Assembly: GCA_900541495.1 (NCBI GenBank)
Contig: UQKC01000039.1
Coordinates: 1 to 21,899 of the forward strand
Length of the DNA stretch: 21,899 bases
Direction of reading: 5' to 3'
Source of the DNA: an uncultured Ruminococcus sp.
Lineage (GTDB): Bacteria > Bacillota > Clostridia > Oscillospirales > Ruminococcaceae
Below the pieces are notes generated by a model. That model saw only the letters and a program-made list of their open reading frames with translations, had not been told where the DNA came from and did not search any database. The translations under genes were made by a program, and so were the position numbers. Below are positions 1 to 7,647 of the stretch, in pieces. Numbering within the stretch: position 1 is the stretch's first letter; the number at the start of each line of letters is the position of its first letter.

Positions 1-82
1 TTCGTTCAAATCGCGTGCATCTTCACGTGGCTAAAATAGTGTCAACAGGCTCTAAATAAAGAATAACAATCTCTGAATCCCC
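1..82. other. Left-edge intergenic sequence, no gene seen
   Basis: I see no open gene, RNA gene or clear hairpin here. Bases 1-24 share a spaced pattern with the repeat at the right end of the window: TTCGTT, ten bases, then GCAnCTTC. This may be the edge of a related repeat copy that lies mostly outside the window. Confidence 0.3.
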
Positions 83-111
83 TTGATTTTTTTTGACAAA
101 AGTGGTATAAT
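83..111 (+). promoter_or_regulatory. Sigma-A promoter for the chemotaxis receptor gene
   Basis: A TTGATT box at 83-88 and a perfect TATAAT at 106-111 are separated by 17 bases. A better-looking TTGACA at 93-98 lies only 7 bases from the -10 box, so it is probably not the -35 used. The leader to the ATG at 227 would be about 108 bases. Confidence 0.8.
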
Positions 112-226
112 CATAAATGTATAAGTGGAAAAAGCTCGAATTTCGGCAGAAAATGGCGAATTCATAAAAGAACTGTTCTTCGCCGCTCGAAAAAGCTTTT
201 TAATAAATTATTTTGGGGGTCATTCT

Positions 227-2215
227 ATGAAGTCGATCAAGCAAAAGATCTTTTTATGCTGCATTCTCCTTGTTGGAATCTCACTACTCGTTTTAGGTAC
301 ATTCGCAGGTATTATGACCTATAACACAACTATCGAAACTCTGAGCAACGATCTGCTCATCTCTACGGAACTTGCCTCAGACCGCATAAGCTGGGAGATA
401 CGTTCCTATGAAAACATTGCGACAGGACTTGGCGTTATCCCGAGCCTTTCCGACGCAAACACTTCCGATAGTGAAAAGAAAGAGATACTCAAGCAAAGCG
501 CAAACGAACACGGACTTGTGGCCTGCAACCTTATCTATGCAGACGGCAGCTCCATTGACGGCAAAAATTACAGCGACAGAGAATATTTCCAGCAGGCTAT
601 GCTCGGAAACTCCACTATTTCCGAACCTGTTTTTTCAAAACTGACGAATGAGCTTGTTATCGTTGTTGCCGCCCCTGTATGGAAAAACGGCGTTTCCGGC
701 AGCGAAGTCACAGGCTGCGTTCTTATCCAGCCGGATACGGAATTCCTTAACGATATCGTAAGAGAGATCAAACTGAGCGACAACTGCAACGCATACATTA
801 TTGACAGCGACGGCACTACGATCGCCGATGTTGACAGCGAAGTTGTAAAAAATGCCGAAAACATCGAAGCTCTCGCTGAAGCTGATACAACAGGTCAGGC
901 AGGTTATAAAACACTTGCCAAGGTCCATCAGAAAATGAGAAACGGTGAATCGGGCTTTACCAGCTACAAGCTCAACGGCGAATCAAAATTCATTGCGTAT
1001 TCGCCAGTTCCAAATACCGACGGATGGTCGCTCGCAACTTATGCTCCAAAGAGTGACTTTATGGACAATACTTACAGATCTATCGTTCTTACAGTAATGG
1101 TACTTGTAGTTGCTTGTATCGTTGCAACTATTTTTGCAAGAAAAGTTGGCAAAAACATCGGCAACTCTATCCACGACTGCACAGAGCGAATCGAAAAATT
1201 TGCTAAAGGCGATCTCCAAAGTCCTGTTCCTGTTATCAAGGCTAAGGACGAAACAGGTATCCTTTCCACAGCAACACAGACCGTTGTTTCCAACACAAAC
1301 AACATCATCGGCGATATCGGACGTATCCTTGAAGCTATGTCGCAGGGCAACTTCGACGTACATACAAGTAAGGGCGAACAGTATTATATCGGCGATTATC
1401 AGGTGCTTCTCCAGTATCTCCGCGATATCAACCATAAGCTCAGCAGCACAATGTCGCAGATAAACGAAGCCGCAGATCAGGTTTCCGCAGGCGCAGATCA
1501 GGTTTCCTCGGGCGCTCAGGCTCTTTCGCAGGGCGCAACAGAGCAGGCTTCGTCCATTGAAGAACTTGCCGCAACTATCAGCGTTGTTTCCGATAAGATC
1601 CATGAAAACGCCGAATACGCTAACAATGCAATGGAAAAGACCAATGACACGGGCAGCAAGATGACCGATGCCGGCGAAAGAATGAAAGACCTCGTTAAAG
1701 CAATGGACGAGATCAGCACAAAGTCCGACGAGATCCGAAATATCATCAAAACTATCGAAGATATCGCATTCCAGACAAATATCCTCGCCCTCAATGCCGC
1801 TGTCGAAGCTGCAAGAGCAGGCGAAGCAGGCAAGGGCTTTGCTGTAGTTGCCGATGAAGTAAGAAACCTTGCAAGCAAATCCGCCGAAGCCGCAAGCTCC
1901 ACAAACTCGCTTATCGAAGCTTCTATCGAAGCTGTCCATAACGGCAGTGAGCTTGTATCGGAATTTGCCAATATAATGAACGGCGTTGAAGCAGCATCGG
2001 AAGAAGTTACAACGCTCAACAGCAAGATCTCCTCCGCATCAAACGAAGCAGCCGATTCTATCAAGCAGATATCGGTCGGCATCGAGCAGATCTCCTGCGT
2101 AGTCCAGACGAACTCCGCAACCGCAGAAGAATCCGCCGCAGCCTCGGAAGAGCTTTCGGGACAGGCATCAATGCTCAAAGAGCTTATGAGTTCCTTTACT
2201 CTCCGAGAGGAATAA
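227..2215 (+). CDS. Methyl-accepting chemotaxis protein with dCache sensor
   Basis: This 662-residue receptor would sense an extracellular ligand and signal through CheA/CheW. Visible parts are an N-terminal membrane helix (about 9-29), a large extracytoplasmic region with dCache features including a YSDREYF motif, a second membrane helix (about 285-305), a HAMP-like linker, and a long coiled signalling domain. The conserved hairpin tip, containing IAFQTNILALNAAVEAARAG, lies near residues 512-535. The start at 227 is preferred because GGGGG lies 7 bases upstream and the membrane helix follows at once. The open frame extends upstream to a GTG at 125, but that stretch has no such features. The ligand cannot be read from the sequence, and no other chemotaxis or flagellar gene lies in the window. 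Confidence 0.93.
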   Translation: MKSIKQKIFLCCILLVGISLLVLGTFAGIMTYNTTIETLSNDLLISTELASDRISWEIRSYENIATGLGVIPSLSDANTSDSEKKEILKQSANEHGLVACNLIYADGSSIDGKNYSDREYFQQAMLGNSTISEPVFSKLTNELVIVVAAPVWKNGVSGSEVTGCVLIQPDTEFLNDIVREIKLSDNCNAYIIDSDGTTIADVDSEVVKNAENIEALAEADTTGQAGYKTLAKVHQKMRNGESGFTSYKLNGESKFIAYSPVPNTDGWSLATYAPKSDFMDNTYRSIVLTVMVLVVACIVATIFARKVGKNIGNSIHDCTERIEKFAKGDLQSPVPVIKAKDETGILSTATQTVVSNTNNIIGDIGRILEAMSQGNFDVHTSKGEQYYIGDYQVLLQYLRDINHKLSSTMSQINEAADQVSAGADQVSSGAQALSQGATEQASSIEELAATISVVSDKIHENAEYANNAMEKTNDTGSKMTDAGERMKDLVKAMDEISTKSDEIRNIIKTIEDIAFQTNILALNAAVEAARAGEAGKGFAVVADEVRNLASKSAEAASSTNSLIEASIEAVHNGSELVSEFANIMNGVEAASEEVTTLNSKISSASNEAADSIKQISVGIEQISCVVQTNSATAEESAAASEELSGQASMLKELMSSFTLREE

Positions 2216-2222
2216 AATTATC

Positions 2223-2257
2223 AATACCGCCGTACAATAGTATACGGCGGTATTTTT
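2223..2257 (+). terminator. Rho-independent terminator after the chemotaxis receptor
   Basis: A perfect 12-bp stem (2223-2234 with 2243-2254) closes an 8-base loop and runs into a T-rich tract. It starts 8 bases after the receptor stop codon. Confidence 0.85.
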
Positions 2258-2273
2258 ACAACGGGAGTTAAAT

Positions 2274-2399
2274 ATGCGTAAAAACAATATTGAGTTTGAT
2301 GATTTTCTTAAGTTCAAAACAATAACAGGCGGTGGCTGCCTTGTTACAGTGCTTTCACTTATCGGGACGGCTGGCCTTTTGATAATGTTGGTGTTTTAA
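2274..2399 (+). CDS. 41-residue hypothetical membrane peptide
   Basis: A short open frame encodes 41 residues. A charged N-terminal third (MRKNNIEFDDFLKFK) is followed by a glycine run and one hydrophobic helix from about residue 22 to 41. A GGGAG site lies about 7 bases before the ATG, which is good support for translation. It sits between the receptor terminator (2223-2257) and the bidirectional terminator (2406-2449), with no room for an obvious promoter of its own. Expression would therefore need read-through. I do not recognise the family. Confidence 0.6.
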   Translation: MRKNNIEFDDFLKFKTITGGGCLVTVLSLIGTAGLLIMLVF

Positions 2400-2405
2400 A
2401 CAGAT

Positions 2406-2449
2406 AAAAATACCGTATATGACATACAAAACATATACGGTATTTTTTT
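2406..2449. terminator. Bidirectional terminator between convergent transcripts
   Basis: A stem of at least 12 bp (about 2408-2421 with 2432-2445) has a 10-base loop, an A-run on the left and a T-run on the right. It can therefore stop plus-strand transcription from the mini-gene and minus-strand transcription from the urease operon. Confidence 0.85.
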
Positions 2450-2450
2450 A

Positions 2451-2611
2451 GAACCTGTCTTCATAAGAAATGTATGCGGATTTTCGAGCATAATTTTGTT
2501 GCAGACAAGGCAAAAATCCGCAGGCGTGCTGCCGCACGGCAAGGATTTTTAACGCAGTATGCAGCAAAATTTGCTGAAAAGACGTGTGCATATGCTTATG
2601 AAGACAGGTTC
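2451..2611. mobile_element. 161-bp palindromic MITE-like element
   Basis: Terminal inverted repeats of 17 bases match perfectly: GAACCTGTCTTCATAAG at 2451-2467 and its complement at 2595-2611. TTA directly flanks both sides (2448-2450 and 2612-2614), as expected for a 3-bp target duplication. The interior is an imperfect dyad centred near 2531, including AAAAATCC (2512-2519) against GGATTTTT (2543-2550) and a central CGTGC/GCACG hairpin. No transposase is encoded. The ends and TNA-type duplication resemble IS5-group elements of the IS1031 kind. That link is from memory and needs a repeat search. Confidence 0.75.
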
Positions 2612-3331
2612 TTATACAATAATATCATTGAAAAAGTGCCATATCTCGTCTGCACTGTCTGCCGCCGCACGGATACATACACCCTTTGCGGCATTGGTCG
2701 AAGCAAATTCTATCTTCTCACATTCGGGTATACTCGGATTTTGACCGTAAATGTACATCATTCCAACGTGGGAACGTTTCTCGAAAAAACCCACCCCGGA
2801 AAGCGGAGCTTCACTCGGGATAAGCTTCTGATTATCAAGAAAGCAAAGCTTTTCGCCGACATACACCGCCGTCCTTGAACGGTAGCTTGTGAACTCGAAG
2901 CGTTCCTTCATCGCGGTTCTGCCGCAGGAAAGAATGTCGGTCATCGCAAAGCTGCTGCCCTCCTGCAAATGTACCTCGGTGCGCGTGTCGAAAATACTTC
3001 CGCCGAACGGTATCACGGGGCAGGGCATATAAACAAGACTTCCGCCGCTTTCAACGGTGATCTTTACCCGCTGAGATGCACCAACGCTTTCCGCCTTGAA
3101 TATCTTCGTGTAGGACTGCGCCGTGAATTTAAAGCTTGCGCCCGACTTGACGGTCATCTCGATATCATAATGATCGCCCTCGAGAATTCCTGCACTCGCA
3201 GCCATCATCATGACCTCGGTGCAATTATCACGGTAAAATGGGTTCGCTATCTTCAGCGGTGAGGTGAATTCCGTATTGGTAATGACCGTTCGCCCGTTTC
3301 TTTTTTCGGCGGTAAGCTTTAATGTGCTCAT
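2612..3331 (-). CDS. ureD: Urease accessory protein UreD (UreH)
   Basis: UreD binds apo-urease and, with UreF and UreG, forms the complex that delivers nickel to UreC. The 239-residue product shows the family's beta-rich pattern, with FTAQSYTKIF near the middle of the N-terminal half and MPCPVIPFGGSIF typical of the conserved P-x-P-x-I-P-F segment. It is shorter than many UreD proteins (about 260-300 residues), mainly at the C-terminus. Its ATG overlaps the ureG stop by four bases (ATGA), so translation is probably coupled. It is the last gene of the operon. Its TAA stop abuts the MITE-like element. Confidence 0.9.
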   Translation of the reverse strand: MSTLKLTAEKRNGRTVITNTEFTSPLKIANPFYRDNCTEVMMMAASAGILEGDHYDIEMTVKSGASFKFTAQSYTKIFKAESVGASQRVKITVESGGSLVYMPCPVIPFGGSIFDTRTEVHLQEGSSFAMTDILSCGRTAMKERFEFTSYRSRTAVYVGEKLCFLDNQKLIPSEAPLSGVGFFEKRSHVGMMYIYGQNPSIPECEKIEFASTNAAKGVCIRAAADSADEIWHFFNDIIV

Positions 3332-3939
3332 TTTAAGTCCTCAAAAAGGACGTTTTTCTTTATCCAATCGATAACAGCATCAACACCGTCAAGGGTCATA
3401 AGGTTCGTGAACATAAACGGTCTGTCCCCTCTCATTCGCTTTGAATCGGACGCCATTACTTCAAGGCTCGCACCTACGAGCGGCGCAAGATCGGTCTTGT
3501 TTATAACGAGAAGATCGGAACGCGTAACGCCCGGGCCGCCCTTTCTCGGTATCTTTTCGCCCTGCGCAACATCGATAACATAGATAGAAGCATCTGCAAG
3601 GTCGGGCGAAAACGTTGCGGAGAGATTGTCGCCGCCGCTTTCGATGAAGATTATCTGTACATCGGGGAAGCGCGCAGCCATTTCATCGACCGCTTCAAGA
3701 TTCATCGAGCAGTCCTCACGGATAGCCGTGTGGGGACAGCCTCCCGTTTCAACGCCGACTATTCTTTCGGGCGGAAGTGCAGAGTTCTTGATAAGGAATT
3801 CAGCGTCCTCCTTTGTGTAGATATCGTTCGTGACAACGCAAATGCTGTATTCCTTTGACATTTTTCTTGTAAGGCGTTCGATAAGTGCGGTCTTGCCTGA
3901 ACCAACAGGGCCGCCAACGCCGATCTTTACATAAGCCAT
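3328..3939 (-). CDS. ureG: Urease accessory GTPase UreG
   Basis: UreG is a SIMIBI-class GTPase that carries nickel and uses GTP hydrolysis to drive metallocentre assembly with UreD and UreF. The 203-residue length is typical. Visible motifs are the P-loop GGPVGSGKT at 9-17, the nickel-binding CPH at 68-70, a conserved GGDN segment near 102-105 and the guanine-specificity motif NKTD at 147-150. A GGGAG site precedes the ATG. The gene starts 14 bases after ureF and overlaps ureD. Confidence 0.97.
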   Translation of the reverse strand: MAYVKIGVGGPVGSGKTALIERLTRKMSKEYSICVVTNDIYTKEDAEFLIKNSALPPERIVGVETGGCPHTAIREDCSMNLEAVDEMAARFPDVQIIFIESGGDNLSATFSPDLADASIYVIDVAQGEKIPRKGGPGVTRSDLLVINKTDLAPLVGASLEVMASDSKRMRGDRPFMFTNLMTLDGVDAVIDWIKKNVLFEDLK

Positions 3940-3953
3940 TTTAATTCTCCCTT

Positions 3954-4631
3954 TCAGGATATATAGATCCTTGAATATAGTTTTTCATGTTCCATTGAAC
4001 GCAGGTCGAAGCCTGCACCTCCGATGCCAAGATCGTCCGTTTCAACATTCATCGCAAGCTCCGCCGCTTTCGGAATATCCTCTATCGCTCTCGCAAGAGC
4101 CGCCTGACCGTCAAGCTGACTTAACGGAACAAGCTTTGCGGCGTGATTAACCATTGACGAAAGCAGACTGTAGCAGTACATCGCAACGCCGTCATAAACG
4201 TCTGCACCGATGTCACGGATAAAAAGTCCGACCGCAACGGGGTGACTTCCGTTCGCTTTTTCCTCGGCAATGCTCCTGCCGTATTCTTCAAGCAGAGGAC
4301 AGCTGCCCATTGCAGCCTCTGTCTTTATCAGACGTCTGCAAAGATTTCTGCTGCCGTTTCTAAGCTCAAAAGGCGATCTTGCCGCTGTAAAAAGCTCATC
4401 AAGCAACAGCGGATCATCTCCGAGCGCTGTCCTCGCGGCGAAGCCTGCATCACCCGTCGGAAGAGTGTATAGATACGCTTTCAGAAACTCCGAAAGGCTG
4501 TTTTTATCCTTGACGATGTTCTTCTGAACGTAGGTTTCCATACCGTTGGAAAGCGTGAACGCACCTATAGGGAACAGCGGATCAAGCGCCTGAATGAGCC
4601 GCAGAAACGGCATTTTGTCAATGGTGTTCAT
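3954..4631 (-). CDS. ureF: Urease accessory protein UreF
   Basis: UreF bridges UreD and UreG and gates GTP hydrolysis during nickel insertion. From the ATG at 4631 the product is 225 residues and begins with the expected family pattern, LRLIQALDPLFPIGAFTLSN, which corresponds to the common S/D-x-x-x-P-x-G-x-F/Y segment. The frame stays open upstream to 4724, but that extension is only the ureE histidine-tail DNA read in another frame. A second ATG at 4613 lies just after the ureE stop and is a possible alternative start. The chosen start overlaps ureE by 14 bases, so the two are probably translationally coupled. Confidence 0.9.
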   Translation of the reverse strand: MNTIDKMPFLRLIQALDPLFPIGAFTLSNGMETYVQKNIVKDKNSLSEFLKAYLYTLPTGDAGFAARTALGDDPLLLDELFTAARSPFELRNGSRNLCRRLIKTEAAMGSCPLLEEYGRSIAEEKANGSHPVAVGLFIRDIGADVYDGVAMYCYSLLSSMVNHAAKLVPLSQLDGQAALARAIEDIPKAAELAMNVETDDLGIGGAGFDLRSMEHEKLYSRIYIS

Positions 4632-5163
4632 GGTGACATTCACCATGGTGTTCTTCAACATGGTGTTCTTCACCATGGTGATGCTCATGATGCTCGTGAG
4701 AATGCAAAGCATTTCCGTGAGCATCGGTGTGGGCGTGACCCTTACATTCGGTGTAACCCGTGAATTTCTCGTGGGTCTTTACGGCATTGAACCCGAGCTT
4801 TTTCAGATACTCAAAAGTCGGCTCATCGTAAGGGCATTTTACATTGTCGTGACCGATAGCAAGCGATAAATGGCGGTTTCCAAGCTCAAAACAGAGCCGA
4901 CCCATTTCCTCTATCGAGCCGACGCTGACGCTGATAAGGTCGGATGGCGCGATAGTGACGACCACAAGCTTGTTTTCGTCCTCATAGATGATGTCGTTCT
5001 CATTGAGCGGCTCGCCGATCTTTATTCCGATATCTTCGCCCGAATCGGTGGTCTTGCGGAGAAGCTTTTTATCGCGCTCGAACCAATCGACCGAAACATA
5101 TTCTATTTTTTTTTCGTTTTTGAAATTTTCGTCAAGTTTACCGATTATTTTTTCCGTTATCAT
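4618..5163 (-). CDS. ureE: Urease nickel metallochaperone UreE with His-rich tail
   Basis: UreE is a dimeric chaperone that stores nickel and hands it to UreG. The 181-residue protein has the N-terminal domain, then the metal-binding domain with GNRHLSLAIG. Its His98 corresponds to the conserved interface histidine. The last 39 residues (143-181) hold 18 histidines mixed with Glu, Gly and one Cys, a nickel-buffering tail like that of Klebsiella-type UreE. An AAGGAG site lies 8 bases before the ATG. The tail DNA is repetitive and carries several copies of the palindrome CACCATGGTG or close variants. Confidence 0.95.
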   Translation of the reverse strand: MITEKIIGKLDENFKNEKKIEYVSVDWFERDKKLLRKTTDSGEDIGIKIGEPLNENDIIYEDENKLVVVTIAPSDLISVSVGSIEEMGRLCFELGNRHLSLAIGHDNVKCPYDEPTFEYLKKLGFNAVKTHEKFTGYTECKGHAHTDAHGNALHSHEHHEHHHGEEHHVEEHHGECHHEHH

Positions 5164-5176
5164 AAGTTATGCTCCT

Positions 5177-6889
5177 TTAGAAAAGGTAGTATTTCTGCGT
5201 AAGAGGAAGTTTCTGTGCCGCTTCGCAGGTTATGAGCTTTCCGTCAACGGTAACGCGGTAATTTTCGGGGTCGACCTTGATATCACCCGTCACGTTGTTG
5301 AAGCGCATATCCTTTTTGCCGATATTTCGGCAGTTTTTCACGGGAAGAACTATCCTCTGAAGTCCGAGGTGCTCCTTGATGCCGTTTTCAACAGCCGCAC
5401 CCGATACGAAGCTAATGCAGCAGCGCTTTACGGCAAGTCCGTTTGCTCCGAACATCTTTGTGTAAACAACAGGCTGAGGTGTTGGGATAGAAGCATTCGC
5501 ATCGCCCATTTTTGAAGCGCAGATAAAGCCGCCCTTGATTATCATTTCGGGCTTTACGCCGAACATTGACGGCTTCCAGAGTACAAGATCGGCGAATTTT
5601 CCGACCTCGACCGAGCCGACATAATCGGCGATGCCGTGAGTTATAGCAGGATTTATCGTGTATTTTGAAACATAGCGCTTTATTCTGAAATTATCGTTGC
5701 GTTCACTGTCCTCGGGGAGAGCGCCGCGCTGATCTTTCATCTTTGAAGCAGTCTGCCAAGTTCTTGTGATGACCTCGCCGACACGTCCCATTGCCTGCGA
5801 GTCGCTCGACATCATACTGAAAATGCCCATATCGTGAAGAACGTCCTCAGCGGCAATGGTTTCGGGACGAATTCTCGAATCGGCGAAAGCAACGTCCTCG
5901 GGAACTTTGCTGTCGAGGTGGTGGCAGACCATAAGCATATCAAGATGCTCGTCAATAGTGTTGACGGTGAAAGGCATCGTCGGGTTCGTGGACGAAGGAA
6001 GAACGTTCGGGAACGCTGCCGCTTTGATGATATCGGGAGCGTGTCCGCCGCCTGCGCCCTCGGTGTGGTAGGTGTGAATAGTTCTGCCGTTTATTGCGTC
6101 GAGAGTGTCCTCAACAAAGCCGCCCTCGTTGAGCGTGTCAGTGTGGATAGAAACCTGAACGTCGTATTTATCAGCAACGGTAAGAGCCTTGTCGATAACG
6201 GACGGAGTTGCGCCCCAGTCCTCATGTATCTTCAAGCCGCAAGCGCCTGCTTCGACCTGCTCGGTGAGAGTCTCAATGCCTGCGCTGTTGCCCTTGCCGA
6301 GATAGCCGAGGTTCATCGGATATTCTTCCGAAGCTTCGAGCATTTTTTCAATGTTGAATCTGCCCGGCGAACAAGTGGTAGCGTTCGTGCCGTCAGCAGG
6401 ACCCGTGCCGCCGCCTATCATCGTTGTGATGCCCGAATAAAGCGCAGTTTCAATCTGCGTCGGACTGATGAAGTGGATATGCGTGTCGATACCGCCAGCG
6501 GTGAGGATAAGTCCCTCGCCTGCGATAGCCTCGGTCGATGCGCCGAAAACGAGCGAGGGGGTAACGCCGTCCATAATGTCGGGGTTGCCTGCCTTGCCGA
6601 TTCCGCATATCTTTCCGTCCTTTATGCCGATATCAGCCTTGTATATGCCCGTTGAGTCGATAACGACCGCGCTTGTGATGACCGTATCGGGACATTCGCT
6701 GTCGGGTACGGAGCAGGACTGGCCCATACCGTCACGAAGCGATTTTCCGCCGCCAAATTTTGCTTCTTCGCCGTAAACGCAGTAGTCCTTTTCGACCTCG
6801 GCAATGAGCGAAGTATCGCCCAAACGAATCCTGTCGCCCGTTGTAGGACCGTACATATCAGCATACTGCTTTCTTGACATTTTGAACAT
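5177..6889 (-). CDS. ureC: Urease catalytic subunit alpha UreC
   Basis: UreC hydrolyses urea to ammonia and carbamate at a dinickel site in the cytoplasm. All active-site residues are present at Sporosarcina-type numbering: nickel ligands His137 and His139 (in GGIDTHIHF), bridging carbamylated Lys220 (GLKIHEDWGATP), His222, His249, His275, the mobile-flap Cys322 and His323 (VCHHLD), and Asp363 (SSDSQAMGR). The 570-residue length is standard. GGGAG lies 6 bases before the ATG and within the end of ureAB, which stops one base upstream. No residue suggests inactivity. Confidence 0.99.
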   Translation of the reverse strand: MFKMSRKQYADMYGPTTGDRIRLGDTSLIAEVEKDYCVYGEEAKFGGGKSLRDGMGQSCSVPDSECPDTVITSAVVIDSTGIYKADIGIKDGKICGIGKAGNPDIMDGVTPSLVFGASTEAIAGEGLILTAGGIDTHIHFISPTQIETALYSGITTMIGGGTGPADGTNATTCSPGRFNIEKMLEASEEYPMNLGYLGKGNSAGIETLTEQVEAGACGLKIHEDWGATPSVIDKALTVADKYDVQVSIHTDTLNEGGFVEDTLDAINGRTIHTYHTEGAGGGHAPDIIKAAAFPNVLPSSTNPTMPFTVNTIDEHLDMLMVCHHLDSKVPEDVAFADSRIRPETIAAEDVLHDMGIFSMMSSDSQAMGRVGEVITRTWQTASKMKDQRGALPEDSERNDNFRIKRYVSKYTINPAITHGIADYVGSVEVGKFADLVLWKPSMFGVKPEMIIKGGFICASKMGDANASIPTPQPVVYTKMFGANGLAVKRCCISFVSGAAVENGIKEHLGLQRIVLPVKNCRNIGKKDMRFNNVTGDIKVDPENYRVTVDGKLITCEAAQKLPLTQKYYLF

Positions 6890-6890
6890 T

Positions 6891-7580
6891 TTATTCTCCC
6901 TCCCCGAACAAGAAACCTTTTTCTTTAGCCTTTGCTATTGCCTTTGCCTTAACGTCAGGGTCGTCCATTGCGCCCTGAACAAGATCGTTAAGTCCGAAGC
7001 CGACACGCTTTCCGCCGATCGCGATAAGCTTTACGCGCTTGCTTTCGCCCGGTTCAAAACGCACCGCTGTTCCTGCGGGGATATCAAGGCGCATACCGTA
7101 AGCAAGCCCGCGGTTGAATTCAAGTGCCTTGTTGACCTCGAAAAAGTGGAAGTGCGAGCCGACCTGAATTGGTCTGTCAGCCGTATTCGTTACGGTAAGC
7201 TCAGAGCTGTCCTTGCCCGAGTTTATCTCGATCTCGCCGTCCTCAATAAGAAGCTCGCCCGGGATAATGTTGTTGTTCGGCACAATAGGTTCGTGAACGG
7301 TGACAAGCTTCGTTCCGTCGGGAAAAGTCGCTTCAAGCTGAATCTCGTGTATCATTTCGGGTACGCCGTCCATAACATCATCGCAGGTCAGAAGCTGCTT
7401 TCCGATGCTCATAAGCTCGGTAACGGTTTTGCCGTCACGGGCAAGTTCGAGCAATTCTGAGGTTATGTAAGCGATAGCCTCGGGGTAGTTAAGCTTAAGT
7501 CCCCTCGCCTTTCGCTGCTTCGCAAGCTCGCCTGCGGAGTGTATCATCAATCTTTCCTGCTCTCTCGGTGTAAGATGCAT
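6891..7580 (-). CDS. ureAB: Fused urease gamma-beta subunit (UreA-UreB)
   Basis: Residues 1 to about 100 are a complete gamma subunit, beginning MHLTPREQERLMIHSAGELA and containing the GVPEMIHEIQLEATFPDGT end. Residues from about 103 to 229 are a complete beta subunit, with IPGELL, VGSHFHFFEVNKAL and the GFGL segment near the end. The two are joined in one frame without a stop, as in Helicobacter UreA, whereas most bacteria encode them separately. The product packs with UreC into the urease oligomer. An AAGGA site lies about 11 bases before the ATG. Confidence 0.96.
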   Translation of the reverse strand: MHLTPREQERLMIHSAGELAKQRKARGLKLNYPEAIAYITSELLELARDGKTVTELMSIGKQLLTCDDVMDGVPEMIHEIQLEATFPDGTKLVTVHEPIVPNNNIIPGELLIEDGEIEINSGKDSSELTVTNTADRPIQVGSHFHFFEVNKALEFNRGLAYGMRLDIPAGTAVRFEPGESKRVKLIAIGGKRVGFGLNDLVQGAMDDPDVKAKAIAKAKEKGFLFGEGE

Positions 7581-7611
7581 TTTTCTCTCATTCCTTTCGG
7601 GTGATACGCCG

Positions 7612-7639
7612 AAAATCCGTGCGCCAAATGCGCACGGAT
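7612..7639 (-). other. Intercistronic hairpin before ureAB
   Basis: A perfect 10-bp GC-rich stem (7615-7624 with 7630-7639) closes a 5-base loop and is followed, on the minus-strand transcript, by only four T. It lies between the small membrane protein genes and ureAB. It could be a weak terminator or a processing and stability element separating the transport part of the mRNA from the urease part. Confidence 0.7.
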
Positions 7640-7647
7640 AAACGGTT

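Noticed and set aside
93..98. TTGACA as the -35 box of the receptor promoter
   Set aside because: It is only 7 bases from the TATAAT; the TTGATT at 83-88 has the correct 17-base spacing.
983..1939. Long minus-strand open frame inside the chemotaxis receptor
   Set aside because: It is antisense to a clear receptor gene, Cys-rich and low in structure, and has no ribosome site; it is a shadow frame.
2612..2640. UreD truncated by the MITE-like insertion
   Set aside because: The flanking TTA duplication means the TAA stop would be present before insertion as well, so the short UreD C-terminus is probably native.
5834..6655. Long plus-strand open frame inside ureC
   Set aside because: It is antisense to conserved urease sequence and shows no recognisable domain.
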